Assembly (NCBI GenBank): GCA_018417955.1
Contig: JACTVC010000001.1
Span: 2,232,001 to 2,296,000, forward strand
From: Laccaria trichodermophora
Taxonomy: Eukaryota; Basidiomycota; Agaricomycetes; Agaricales; Hydnangiaceae
Length of the DNA stretch: 64,000 nucleotides
Direction of reading: 5' to 3'
The notes under the pieces: model-generated
The model's input: the letters and a program-made list of their open reading frames with translations, nothing else
What the model was told of the DNA's origin: nothing
The model's database searches: none
Shown here: piece after piece, positions 45,134 to 56,207 of the stretch
How the letters are laid out: every line of letters begins with the position of its first letter
How positions within the stretch are numbered: position 1 is the stretch's first letter
Made by a program: the position numbers and the translations under genes

Positions 45134-46323
45134 GATAACGTTATACCTGCTGTTCTTGGTGCTTTTTGGTTCTTGGATGTGTGTTGGGATGGCGGCTGGC
45201 GTATAAAGTAGTGAAGAAGTAGGATATACGAGCGACAGCATGTGGCGGCTCACGACACCTATAAATAGAATATCGCTTCAAGTTAAATTTAACTCTGGAT
45301 TGCCAGTGATACTTTGGCATTTGCTAATGGGGCGACAGGAGCCTGGAGCCCTCCGCAATCTTGAATTAGCAAGCATGACCGTTCTCAGTTTTTTGTTGTC
45401 GGCCTGAACTATCCCCAGAAGTTCAGTATCGTCGCTGGCCACGCGGTCACGGTCAATGTTATTATGCTTATACTTTAATGTCCTTGCGCTGCTGCGCATG
45501 CTCAGCACTCATGATCAACCCGTCGGGTAGAAGTAGGCCTAGGCTGACGCGGCTTTCAAATTTCGGGACTGTGCATGTAGAAAATTACCCCGAGTCTGCC
45601 GAACGGTAATCCATCTATCCGTCTTCCTTTTAAATTCCTCGTTGGTGGCCCTTGGGCATTCGCTAGTAGTGACGTGCTCCTGTGTTGCTTCCGAGCCATG
45701 CAACTGCGATTCATAAGACACCTTTCGATTTCTCTTGCGAGGTCGAGTTTTCGATGCGGAGCGCTCGGAAAACTTGGGGTTGTCGGGGAACAGTCACTGA
45801 TCTAGCGGCGTTATTAAGCCCGGTTCTTCAAGTATTCAAGTCAACAACTGTTTCTTGAGATAAAGAACAGCGAGGTTTACAACAGCATGTGGTTGTAAAT
45901 GATGTTTGTGATGATTCGAATCCAGCAGTGACAACTCCGCCTGGGTTTCTTCCCACTCTGCTGGTATCAAAAGCAATCTTGAGATGTTAATAATTGTGAG
46001 GCATCGTCACTCACACGACTGGCATGACTGCATGGCACCGGTGTATTGTCTTGTCGATGTTCAATGTTCAGCGCTCATCAAGCCGTGGGGTGAATAAAGA
46101 AAAACCATGAAGATTAGTGAGTGAGTTCGCTATAGCAACAGGCTATAAGCGCGCAGTCGAAATTGTTAATTGGATGCGTGGCGTGTAGTGAACGTGTCAT
46201 TTGTGCAATCAAATCGGGAATTTGGGCAGCACGCATTCCCAGCGCTTGCTTTTGCTCGGACCTTGTTTTGACCATTGTCTCTCACCGTCCTCACCATTCC
46301 ACTCGACGATTTTTTTTTGATAC
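45134..46323. other. Intergenic, 1.2 kb
   Basis: Short frames on both strands only (45278-45508, 45539-45721, 46163-46435). Nothing recognised. Confidence 0.5.
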
Positions 46324-48457
46324 ATGTCTCTTCTACGACCCAATAATGAGCGACACGACGCTAACATGCCACTTTACACGAACCCCCGACGACCCCTCGG
46401 TGTCGTCGGCCGCAAACCATTCACCATCGCACTAATGCTGGCCTCCGCGCTGGGTCGTGCATCCGCCAGCCCAGTGCACAACGACATCTCTCCGCGTAAC
46501 CTTGGAAATTCTTCCTCAGCGGCACCTTCGTCATTCAATATGGCCATCTGGGTACGCACTCTGGCATTATTCTACATCGTTTCTGACTAACTATGTGGCG
46601 TAATTAGATACCCGTTATCGTTGTCGTGGTGTTCTTGATTGGTTTTATAATTCTCTCTTGGAAAGGTGGGGTCTTTAGCAAGCTTGCAGCTTGTCTGTCG
46701 CGCCGGAGAAGGGCGGGCCCTGCAACTCTTGGAGGAGCTAGAGAGCTGACAGCGGAGCAATTGGTTGGCGCTATCAATAATAATGGAGCCACTACCGTGG
46801 TGGGAAATGCTGGGAGAACGCGCAGGTCTAGGAGGCCACGACGTACCCCCTCTCAAATCTCGACAACCTCCCTGCCTGCGTACAACAAGGAACCTGGAGA
46901 GGAGGAGCTGGTTATCTTCCGGTTAGTGATCTTTCCTTTGCCTGTCTTCCTTTTCCTGAATGGATACCTCTCTTCAGTGGTCGAGATGCAGAGGATGTCA
47001 CGATGCCAGCGGCCGTCATGTCTGCGGTAGACGAAGATGGTGAAGGAGATAGCTTGAACTCTGGAGATCAATCTCAAGTCTCAAGATACTCCCCAATGCC
47101 CACGACCCCTAACAACATGCCGCTGCTACAGGGGGACGACTCTGGCGACCTCTCTCTGCAAAGTCTCAACTCTGGAACCGGAGCAAACACTGACGCACAA
47201 GAGAATAGCTCATTGCCCGATCCGCGTGGTGAGGCTCCGCCTTACTTTGAAGTTGTCGACCAGCCAGAGGGGCCCAGGCGAGAAGTGACGATGATGACTG
47301 AGTCACCTGTTGCCCCTGAAGCACCTCCTCTTTCTCCGCCCAGCTCCCCAGAACAACGTCCTCAACGGCATTCGACCTTCCGTAACTTCCTAAACCGCAT
47401 GTCCGTCGCCAGCACTTCGCACCACTCCCACACACGCGTAGGCTCCGACAATTCCATCACCTCTTCAAACTTCTCGCACGGCACACGAGAAGGAGGAACA
47501 AGCCGTGCCTCTCACCGCCCAACACCCTCCGGATCAAGCTCCCACCTCACCTCATCCATGTTCCGCACCCTCTCCCGACAACGTTCCACAAACACCCTCT
47601 CCTCCAACCGCCTAAACTCCCCCTCCACCATCTCCCTTAACTCCATCTCCGCACCGCTCACGCACACCCTCAGCCGTACGGAATTCATGTACCCGAAAGC
47701 AGGCCCCACGCCCGAACAACTCAAGGTCATCTCGTCGCGCGATTCGTTTGCTAGGTTTGCTGTCCCTTATGGGCCGGATGCTATTGCGTTTGCGTCGAAT
47801 TCGAGGCAGGACTTGAGTTATCCGCCTCCGGACTTTGATTCTGCTGCTTCGGACACCCAGTTGCCGAGGTCGGCGGGCCCGTCGAGGCTTAGAGCCTCGA
47901 GTAATGCTGCTGAGTTGTTGCAGCATCAAGAGGAAGAGACGGATAGTCCAGTGGAAGAGCAGGCTCAGGGCGATAGTCAAGCCCAAGAGTCGAGTCCGCC
48001 TGCTGCGACGTCAACCGCGCCCGCAGACTCCGCAATTCCTCCATCTGCCCCTTCTTCCTCCTCAATATTGGAACCACAACCCATAACAAAAAGCGACTCC
48101 ATCTCCAAAGCATCCATCAAATCATCTTTATCCCCCTTATCAATACCTCTCCCACCCACCATCAAAGGAACCTCCACATCCACAGCTTCTTCTTCCTCCT
48201 TCGCTACCGTATCAGAGTTTGGCCAACTCACTACCTCGACAGCACCCGGCCGCTCAGAGTCTCGCGCGAGTAATTACTCGTATCAGTCGTATGCGACTGC
48301 GGCGGAGTCGATGGGAGCGTCGACTCCACGACGGAATGCTGCTGCGGGTGGGGCGTCTGAGCCTACGACACCCAAGCATGAGACGGAGGCGTCGGATTCG
48401 ACGGTGGTGATGACGCCCGTGGTTGTTAGATCCGGGAGTGTGAGATCTACGCGGTAG
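46324..48457 (+). CDS. Single-pass membrane protein with long Ser-rich tail
   Basis: Three exons: 46324-46551, 46608-46921 and 46978-48457. Total 2022 nt, 673 aa. Residues about 29-50 (KPFTIALMLASALGRASAS) look like a signal peptide or signal anchor. A clear membrane segment, IPVIVVVVFLIGFIILSW, spans about 77-94. The basic run CLSRRRRAGP follows at once and suggests that the large C-terminal part is cytosolic. A conserved-looking block TSLPAYNKEPGEEELVIFRG (about 162-183) follows, then about 480 residues rich in Ser, Thr and Pro, probably disordered and phosphorylated. The layout recalls fungal plasma-membrane sensors or polarity proteins, but I cannot assign a family. Confidence 0.75.
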
Positions 48458-48600
48458 TACCTAGCGTGGTCGACCCCACGACGAAATGCGGCTGGGGCGT
48501 CTGGAGGCGTCGAATTCGACGGTGATGATGACACCCCTACGCACGAGCGCTGTTGCTAAGATCTGGAAGGGTCAGACTAGTGTGCGGAGCTGTAGGCGAT
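48317..48600 (+). repeat. Partial duplication of the 3' coding end
   Basis: 48317-48457 (the last 46 codons of the membrane-protein gene) is followed directly by a diverged copy at about 48468-48595. Shared blocks include GTCGAC-CCACGACG-AATGC, GGGGCGTCTG and GACGGTGATGATGAC. The second copy has deletions and lies after the stop, so it is not part of the protein. Confidence 0.75.
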
Positions 48601-48940
48601 AAAACGACAATCTAACAACGGATTCTTGGAAAATTCAGTTCAATCTTCGTTGCCTCTTTCTAGATAAAAACTCCTTTCGAGCTCTTTTTTTTTTTGCATC
48701 GCATATACTTTTTAGCGCACATTGCAGCATGCTTTTTTTTTGATTCTTTTGTTTTTCGATTTTTTTTTTCATTCTCATCACAAATTCTTTGAACATGCAC
48801 TGAACAATTTTTCTCTTCGATTACACTTAGTCTTACTTACTATCTACATAGACCCGATGACTTATGATTTCGTTTTGGTGACTTTGGGACAATATATGAC
48901 TGGGAACTGGCCATGATGCTATTTTTGGATTGACTAGGTA
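48601..48940. other. 3' flank, AT-rich
   Basis: T-rich sequence (several runs of T near 48690-48770) downstream of the membrane-protein gene; no gene seen. Confidence 0.5.
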
Positions 48941-50533
48941 CACTAACTGGGCAAAAAGATTGTCTGGTCAATTTTTGGACAAAGTTGGTGCTGTAACACA
49001 AGAACCAAACATTTTAAGAACTAAGCTCTGGTGCATGGAACATAGCTAAGGAGGTGTAGATTGTACATACCAAGTCTGGGGATGAACAAATGAAAACTCA
49101 GGATAAGGCAGGGCATTCACTGTGACAACTTCCAAAAATGGGATCTGACAAAATGGGAAATTCTGAATGACTGCAATTTATTGAAAGCACTTCACCATTT
49201 GAAGAAGAGATATTTTGAACACTAGATCTCCCTGCTATTGTCATAAGCCCTATAAAGTTTTTGAGATATAAAATTCTATAGTCTCCCCAAAAAGGTAAAT
49301 TTGAATTGATTCCCCTCTTTGGACATTTCCAGTTGCAAATATTGCCCAGGATTGATAGGAAAAGGTATCTATTGGCATAGTATTGTACAGATATATAACT
49401 ATTACCATTCCATGATCTGATCTGACCACATTCACAGGAATAAAGCATGCAAAGGCTAATTAATCTTCAACAAACTGTGAAAATCAAGAGACATATAGTC
49501 GATATGGTTCCCAGAAACCCTGCTTCCAAGGGGTTACAGCCAATATAGGTGTTCTGAAATGTCAGTGCTAAGTGCTTCTACCTATCTCTTGAGCTTTGGG
49601 CACAGATGTTTCTCAAATGGCCCACAAAGCTCACTAAAGCATGACAGAGAGATTTCCAAATCACACCTAGAAAGGTCTGGGGATCTCAGATCCTTGTATA
49701 AATAGAACCTCTGTTTATTTCTTTGGGATAGTGTTACTAGGCATGAGAAGTGCCTTGTGAAATATTTTCAGCCCCAATTCACCAAGAAAAATGTCAAGGA
49801 TGGGTCTAGGATGATTGCTCTATGCAAAATATACTTTTTTTGTGGACTTTTCAAGTTATTCCCAGTGCAAATTTATTTGCTATCATGCTATATCTCAAGC
49901 ATTGCTTAAAAGACATCCTGAGTTTCCATGGATTAAATCAAAAGGATGGTAGCATTTTTTCTTCTTCCAGAAAAGAAGAACCAATGTTGTAGATACTTGT
50001 TTACTTCCAGAAAAACTCTGAAAATTAGCTTCTACAGATATCATGCAATGTTCATTTTGACATTTCTACATACCTTTTGTATTATACACACTACAAACAT
50101 TGATGGGGAGTTATTTTACCTCAATCCAACAAATATATTGAGTGAAAAATACATAAAATGGAGAATAAGTTAAATTTACCCTTTAGAGGAGGACATAAAT
50201 TTTTCTAGCCCAGAGACATTATGAAGCTCATAACAATAGCAGGGACATCCAGTGTTCAAAATATCCCTCCCTCAAGTTGTGAATTGCTTTCAGTAGATTG
50301 CAGTCATTCAGAATTTCCCACTTTGTTACATCTCATTTTTGGCACTTGTCACAGTCAATTCCCTGCCTTATCCTGAGTTTTCAATTGTTCATTACCAGAC
50401 TTGGTATGTACAATCTACACCATTTGAGCTATGTCCCATACACCAGAGATTAGTTCTTAAAATGTTTGGTTCTTGTGTTACAGCACCAACTTTGTCCAAA
50501 AAATGACCAGACAATCTTTTTGCCCAGTTCGTG
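48941..50533. mobile_element. CACTA-like non-autonomous element with long inverted repeats
   Basis: The left end CACTAACTGGGCAAAAAG (48941) is matched by the complement of the right end (CACGAACTGGGCAAAAAG, ending at 50533). The inverted repeats run on for about 300 bp with few differences, and include TTGGACAAAGTTGGTGCTG and ACACAAGAACCAAACATTTT. TA flanks both sides, and AGGT is also shared if the ends are set two bases inward. CACTA termini fit the EnSpm/CACTA superfamily, which makes 2-3 bp duplications. The interior is AT-rich with no reading frame above 80 codons, so it cannot move itself. Confidence 0.8.
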
Positions 50534-51014
50534 TAGGTCTCCCAAGAAATTCGAACTTCAGCTTCAATTCAACTCTAATCAAATAAAAAACCTCCGCACA
50601 CTAATTACTGGTCGACGAGAGCAATATGGGGGACATTTCCTAGCTTTACTCAGCACCCCCGCTTCCGGCCGTTCTTCTTCTCTCGGCAAGGAAATCGAAT
50701 GAATATTGTTGCTGGCCATGGTAAGCGAATTTAGGCATGCTACCCTTCACTAAGCCACCAATTTCCATTCGTAAAGCGTTTTATCGTGCATAACATACAT
50801 CATTTCACCAAGGGTAAGTACGAAGTTTCGAGCTGGAGATAGCGTGATGAAAAGGTAACGTGATCTTCATCACGCTAGTGAAAGTAAGTTTTCGACGTCG
50901 TTGTGCAAACCAAAGCATGCATGATGCTGAGCGCTGAATCACAGATAATGTTATCGCAACTCGAAGACGCCCGTGCCTTTCGGTTTGTTCATCATAGACG
51001 ATCAATAGTCCGCG
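50534..51014. other. Intergenic, upstream of the 390-aa gene
   Basis: A short palindromic repeat GTAACGTGATCTTCATCACG occurs near 50856. Open frames are short and antisense to one another. The promoter of the next gene must lie here. Confidence 0.45.
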
Positions 51015-52187
51015 ATGAAGCTTCCACCAACCAAACCACCTCCCTCCAAAACCCCGCAGCTTCAAGGGAAATCAGACTTAGCTGGCTTACTGGGGCGACT
51101 TTCACTCCTTTACAGAGTCTATGATGAAGGCAGTTCCACCGTCCTGACTGATGATGGGTTTATCGCCAATGCTTTCGCAGGCTCTGCAAATGTCAGCGAA
51201 ATTCTTGAGTGGCATCCCACAGACGACGATTACAGAAAGCTATTGCGACACGTCCGAAACTTGCGTCGCGGTGCCAACAGTTCCTGGATATCAATTACAC
51301 CGCTGTGGCTGTGGGCCATCGTTGAATGTGTTAAACGGTATAGGGCGGGTGAAAAGGGAGTTGGATTGGCGCTCATCGATAACGCACAGCTGGCTCTCAG
51401 CAGAGATGCTCGACAGGTTTTCTATGCGATGGAACGTAATGAAATCCGTGATGACCATTTAGCCAGCCAATGGTCCAATGATCCACAAGAAATTTTGATC
51501 TTCGGAGCTATTCCACGGAAAGCCATAATCTCACAAGTACTATTTGCAAACATTATCCCCCATCTACCACCCTTCTTCTTTGAATCTCCAAATCACTGCC
51601 GTGCAATCGAAAACATATGCTGGAAAAATGTGCGGACATGGGACAGATTTCATTTCGCTCATAACGAACTGCTGTCCTCCTTGCAGCAACATTGCAAAAC
51701 AACATCCCCGCATAGTCACGGAAAGAGCGCCTACGACCTTGCACGCTCTCTGGTTGAACCCAAGTGGCAAGAAGTCACAGATGAGATCTTAGAAGAAGGA
51801 CAGGCTGCTGGGGAAGAGATTATTAGGAGTAGGGAAATGGAGGCCCTTTCTCATAAGATGTTTATGATGCGTTTTGATACCACTGCTCTCACTGCCGAGG
51901 ATTTTGATGTGGAGGCCCAAGCTTCCATGAGGCTAAATGAACTGACCACTATAATCAGGACGTTGGCCGGGAAGATTGCATCCTGGGGCATAGATTGGAA
52001 CAAGGATGTCGATGATAGTGCATGGAAAGAAGTGCAACATGCAATTATTCAGTGCACAGAGGAGGCTCAATCTGAAGTAATCGATCAAGTGAGGAAACTT
52101 CTGGGGTGTGAGGACGAATTGAAGGAATGGGGCTCGAGTGATGAGGCGGACTACGAGGACTATAGTAGCAATGACGGACTCGGATGA
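51015..52187 (+). CDS. DUF7587-like protein, possible ADP-ribosyltransferase-like fold
   Basis: Intact single-exon ORF of 390 aa from the ATG at 51015. The N-terminal 180 residues show LYRVYDEGSS (Arg34), a GFIAN turn, SSWISITPLWLWAIVECVKR (Ser93), a strand VGLALIDN, and DPQEILIFGAIPRKAII (Glu159). I connect this with DUF7587, a fungus-specific domain. The spacing Arg, then Ser-x-Thr, then Glu before a G-x-I strand resembles the R-S-E pattern of ADP-ribosyltransferase-like folds; that is inference. The C-terminal half is helical and acidic, ending SSDEADYEDYSSNDGLG. No signal peptide is seen, so it is probably intracellular. It stands alone, next to a mobile element. Confidence 0.65.
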   Translation: MKLPPTKPPPSKTPQLQGKSDLAGLLGRLSLLYRVYDEGSSTVLTDDGFIANAFAGSANVSEILEWHPTDDDYRKLLRHVRNLRRGANSSWISITPLWLWAIVECVKRYRAGEKGVGLALIDNAQLALSRDARQVFYAMERNEIRDDHLASQWSNDPQEILIFGAIPRKAIISQVLFANIIPHLPPFFFESPNHCRAIENICWKNVRTWDRFHFAHNELLSSLQQHCKTTSPHSHGKSAYDLARSLVEPKWQEVTDEILEEGQAAGEEIIRSREMEALSHKMFMMRFDTTALTAEDFDVEAQASMRLNELTTIIRTLAGKIASWGIDWNKDVDDSAWKEVQHAIIQCTEEAQSEVIDQVRKLLGCEDELKEWGSSDEADYEDYSSNDGLG

Positions 52188-53000
52188 CATGATGGAATTC
52201 GGACATACTAGTAATGCGGCTCATGATATCCCGGCTTCAGGCGCCTCAGTTATGTACTCATCTTTCTTTTACTATTAGCCTCCTTCATATTACTCGAAGT
52301 ATCTCAGTTCCTGTGGTATGTGATTTTTTTGTTGAAGCGACTCCATCCAGAAATGATTACCCCCTCCGATATTCCTAAGGCGACGGATCGTTCATATGCC
52401 AGCGCTATGGCACCTTGAAGTTGGCCTCCAGGTCAAATTTTCAAACTGAAAAAAAAAACTCTTACCTACAGTATCTTTGTTTGTGTTAAAAATCACGCGC
52501 CTCTGCAGTGGAACCAAAGACCTCTGAACTTGCGATTAGGTGGGACGCCCCTCCAGAGCAATGAGCGCCACCACTTCACACTCCGTTTTTAGAATTTTTC
52601 TCGTCCATTCGTTGTCCATGTATTTCCTTGGGAATGAGCTTGAATGATGGTGATGTGTAAAAAGGAGCCTGGTGGTACAACGTGAATACTTGAACACAGT
52701 CAATGTTCCTACGGAAGTCAGGAATTACGAACCTGGGCGTCAGAGAGAGGTACGCTGTGCAGAAGTAGAAATATTAGCCAGATCTGCTGGAATTATTCCA
52801 GTCAGTAATAAGACCCCTAAGGTTCGAAGCCGTGGACTGAGCGATAGCAGCGTAGCGTAAAAACGAGGACGGCCGTGTATTGAGGGTTAAAGTTTGAGAT
52901 GTGAACAAGATGTGAAATTTCAGATCGGCATGATGCACTTTCGGAGAGGGCGGGCAAGGTGCATGCGACGCTCTATGGAAAAGGATTGACATTTGAGGCA
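52188..53000. other. Intergenic, nothing recognised
   Basis: Only short frames, and no repeats or RNA gene seen. Confidence 0.45.
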
Positions 53001-53403
53001 AGATGATGAGAGTTAGGATTGAGGCCAAGACGCTGATTTGTTTGTTGAGGCGGAGGATGAATATATGTGTAAAGCAGAGTTTGCTCCCCAAAGTCGTCTT
53101 CGTTGAAGTCGGCGGCCAGGATACCGGAACTCGAGGAACGGGTAGCTGTAGCATGTCGCGGGCATAGCGCATTGTTGCAACCTCTCTGGAATTGGTTGGC
53201 AATAAGTTTCGGACCGTCATCAAGCTGGGCCAGCTCAAAAACACGATTCGACGTCCATAAGATGACTTTAGAAGGAGGCTCAGGTTTTCGTAGACGAAGT
53301 ACTCACCCTCAGCCAACTCTTGAATACTCACACAAGCCGATACATTTGCAGCCTTCACCACCTCCGTAATTAGGGCCTGCACGTTGTTGTTTGCGTTCTT
53401 CAT
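53000..53403 (-). pseudogene. Remnant of an aminoglycoside-phosphotransferase (APH) family kinase
   Basis: Starts MKNANNNVQALITEVVKAAN. The next recognisable pieces are in different frames: SNRVFELAQLDDGPKLIA (the ATP-binding strand region of APH kinases), then REVATMRYARDMLQLPVPRV, the strongly conserved APH block, then ILAADFNEDDFGEQTLLYTY. The Pro/Gly-rich loop between the first two pieces is missing and no catalytic HGD or DWE motif follows. A GTGAGT donor near 53310 hints at the former first intron. This is best read as a truncated, frameshifted relic of the large agaricomycete APH family. Confidence 0.5.
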
Positions 53404-53848
53404 TCAGTTTATTTGACCACTCCCGCAGATTCAATGCCGGGAGCACCTACGAGCATGGGCGTTAAACAACCATGTATCACCGGTATGTCGATAGCTTTCT
53501 GGATTAGATGAACGAAGCGAATCAACTTCAAGTATGATGCCTGGAATTAAATGGAAGTAACAGAACGCACTGGTTGCAAAAACAGGGTCCGATGTTGTCA
53601 ACTTCTGTTTCTGCACGGACGAGAGTATTATACACCAGGAAGGATACGGTCAAAATTTGCGGCCAGATCCATCCAACGCGAAGCGGTTTTCAGGGAGAAG
53701 ATGCGTTCCAAGTTTGAACTTGCAGGGACATGGTGGGATGCTTGTAAATAACACGAGCGGGTCATCATAGTTCTCGGTCGAACGCGGTATGAAAAAATAA
53801 ATAACGCTAAGCACCGAGTATATCTTTCAAACTCGACATGATCTCCTC
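53404..53848. other. Intergenic
   Basis: Short frames only (53431-53616 and 53551-53751); nothing recognised. Confidence 0.45.
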
Positions 53849-55888
53849 CTAATCAGCAACAGCCACAGAACTACTAGTAGTTAAATTCGACATCCCCTCC
53901 GCCAAACTCCTCGGATCCACAACCCAAATCGCCGGCGACTTCACAGGCCCAGCCTCCTCCCCTCCCATACCTCCTTCATCCAAAGCATCCAACCTCCCCG
54001 TAACCCTTGCAATCTTCATCTCCCTCAAAATCGCCTTCACACTCATCCTATTCGCAGTGAGCGTCGTCCATCCCAAATCCGCACCCCACAGCATGCTCTG
54101 CACCGTGTGCGCAGTCAGCCTGGGGTTAGCTTTGGTCACGATAGCCCGCTGGATTTCCCCGCTGTCGTCGGGGGTGTTCACGAGGTCCTCAGGAAGCGAA
54201 CGCGGGTGAGGAATAGTTTCCTGCGCGAGAATGTCCTCGCATGTCTTTCCCAGATCCCTGTGGAATTTCAGGCGAAGGGGCGTTTCGGGTGGGGAGAAGG
54301 TTGTGAGCAAGGCAGCACGATCGTCGTTAGCAGATTCGGGGTAGAGGCGAAGAGGGAAGAGGGGGATAAATTTGGAGGGGTAGCGAGAGTTCTGCCAGTA
54401 TTGGTCCTCAGCCTGTTCCGGCGTGAGTGGTGTGTTGGGTGAAGGAGACCCAGGGCCTGGTATTGAGAATAGAGCAAACGCACGACGTTTCTCATTTGTG
54501 CCCCCAATTTTAGACACGATGCGGAGGCAGCGGTCACGGGCTTCTGGTGTCGTCCAAAACTCCACCTTTTGCGAAGAAGTCATGGCCAAGATTTTGTCAT
54601 GAATTTCTTGTAAAAGACCCTTTCCCATCTCTTGCAGCAGCTGATTTGTTAAAGCCCGAGAGTGTTTTGCTAGATCGTGGTGCACAGCTGCAGCGTCCTC
54701 GTCCGTAGCTGGCTCAATATGACGGGGTTTCCCCTTCGCCATACCGTTTATGGTCTGCCTCTTCTGTTTCCACTCGCAATATTCTTGGGGCGGTATGAAG
54801 CGTCGATTAGCTTCGTCAATTGTCGATGGGAGTTGGGCATGCGTAAGATCAGATATGACCGCGATAAGGACAGAAAGGTCCAGGTTGATGCGCGGCGTGG
54901 GTTCAAGAGGGAGAGGCGGGGAGGGGGAGGGCACTCTAGATGAAGGTAGTCTGAGTAGTTCATTCTCTCCCCGTTCTCCAAGCTCCACATCGACACCTAG
55001 ATCAAGAAGACATTGTATCGTTTGCGCTATTCGTGGGTCAGCTCCTGCGTTCGGATCTAACCTCGTCAAACGAAGTGTCACTTTAGGGATCTCCGATGTG
55101 CCCTCAATAATAGGATTGGCTTTGGCCGCCAGCAAAAGGGATCGACCCATACGTAGAATGGAGTTGTCAAATTCGGTTTGAGCAAGTGTTGGCCGATCTG
55201 CTTCCCATTCGTCGTTCGAATCATCTTCGGAATCGGTTAGGTAGGAGTCGATTTCGCGGAATTCTGAAAGGATCCGAGAATTCTTGACGCTGCGGGCGTG
55301 TGAGATGAATGCATTCGGGATGGATTGAAACAAGGACACACGTATTGACCCGAATCCATCGTCGGCCGTTGTCTGCCACAACGTCGACCTTTGCTCCTGG
55401 AGGTCTTTGGGCGCCTCTCTTTCTCGCAGAGTTGGGTAGCTGTGAGGGAGGCTGGAAGGGGAACGTTTTGAACACAGAAACTATAGGCGCTGGACCGCAT
55501 AAAACCTCGTTCCAAACCGCAATGAGGTATGGAGCATTGGTTGACAATGGTGGCAGATGGATTGAATCTGGATCGTCAAGAAACTACTGGAAAAAAATCG
55601 AGATGAGATTGCGAATAGATTTTTTCAGTCAAACAGAGTAAGAACCTTTTGAAGGACGTCGAGATCAATCTTTATGTTATCCCTCAAGTTTTTTAGCCCA
55701 GGGATGTGCTCTTGCTGAAGCCACTGACTATCTTCGCCGGCATCGGTACTAACGTCCAGTGACGAGTCAAGAATCGGAGGTCTGTCGCTCAGCGGTTGGA
55801 AGTTGGAGATCGCCTCATGAATCTGCTGCAGTCGGACATTAAGCTGCTGGAGATCTGAGTGTACTGCATCGTGGACAACTGAATTCAT
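53849..55888 (-). CDS. DUF1308 family protein (UPF0415-like)
   Basis: Three exons (minus strand): 55888-55646, 55583-55342 and 55289-53849. Total 1926 nt, 641 aa. The N-terminus is helical (MNSVVHDAVHSDLQQLNVRL). The junctions restore VDVVADNGRRWIRVNT followed by VKNSRILSEFREIDSYLTDSE, a block typical of DUF1308 proteins. The C-terminal third has the second family block, FSIPGPGSPSPNTPLTPEQA and YWQNSRYPSKFIPLFPLRLY, plus a helical end. Members occur across fungi and animals (human C7orf25, UPF0415) and their molecular role is not established. Length is near that of other fungal members. Confidence 0.8.
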
Positions 55889-56207
55889 GGTGAAGAAAGA
55901 AGAGCTGAGATTGGTTAAGAGGCAAAGATCGATAAAATTGCCGTGGGACAAACTTTCGCAGATTCTTTCTTTGGTCTTTCTACGACGACAATCGTTTGCT
56001 CAAAATTCACAACTAGAGACGGGTCAACAAGAGTAGCTATCAGCGCCATACTCTGGATTTGAAGCTCATGCTCATCGCTTTTTACGGGGCTCGTCATTTT
56101 CAAGTTACTTCATAGTAAAACAATGCTTTATAATACAAGGGTACAATTCCTACTTAATGATAGTGGCGAACCTGGTTTGGATACAATCAGCTATCATTCG
56201 GTTAAAA
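55889..56207. other. Intergenic
   Basis: Holds the DUF1308 gene promoter and the 3' flank of the dioxygenase gene. A 62-codon minus-strand frame (55915-56103) has no motif. Confidence 0.45.
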
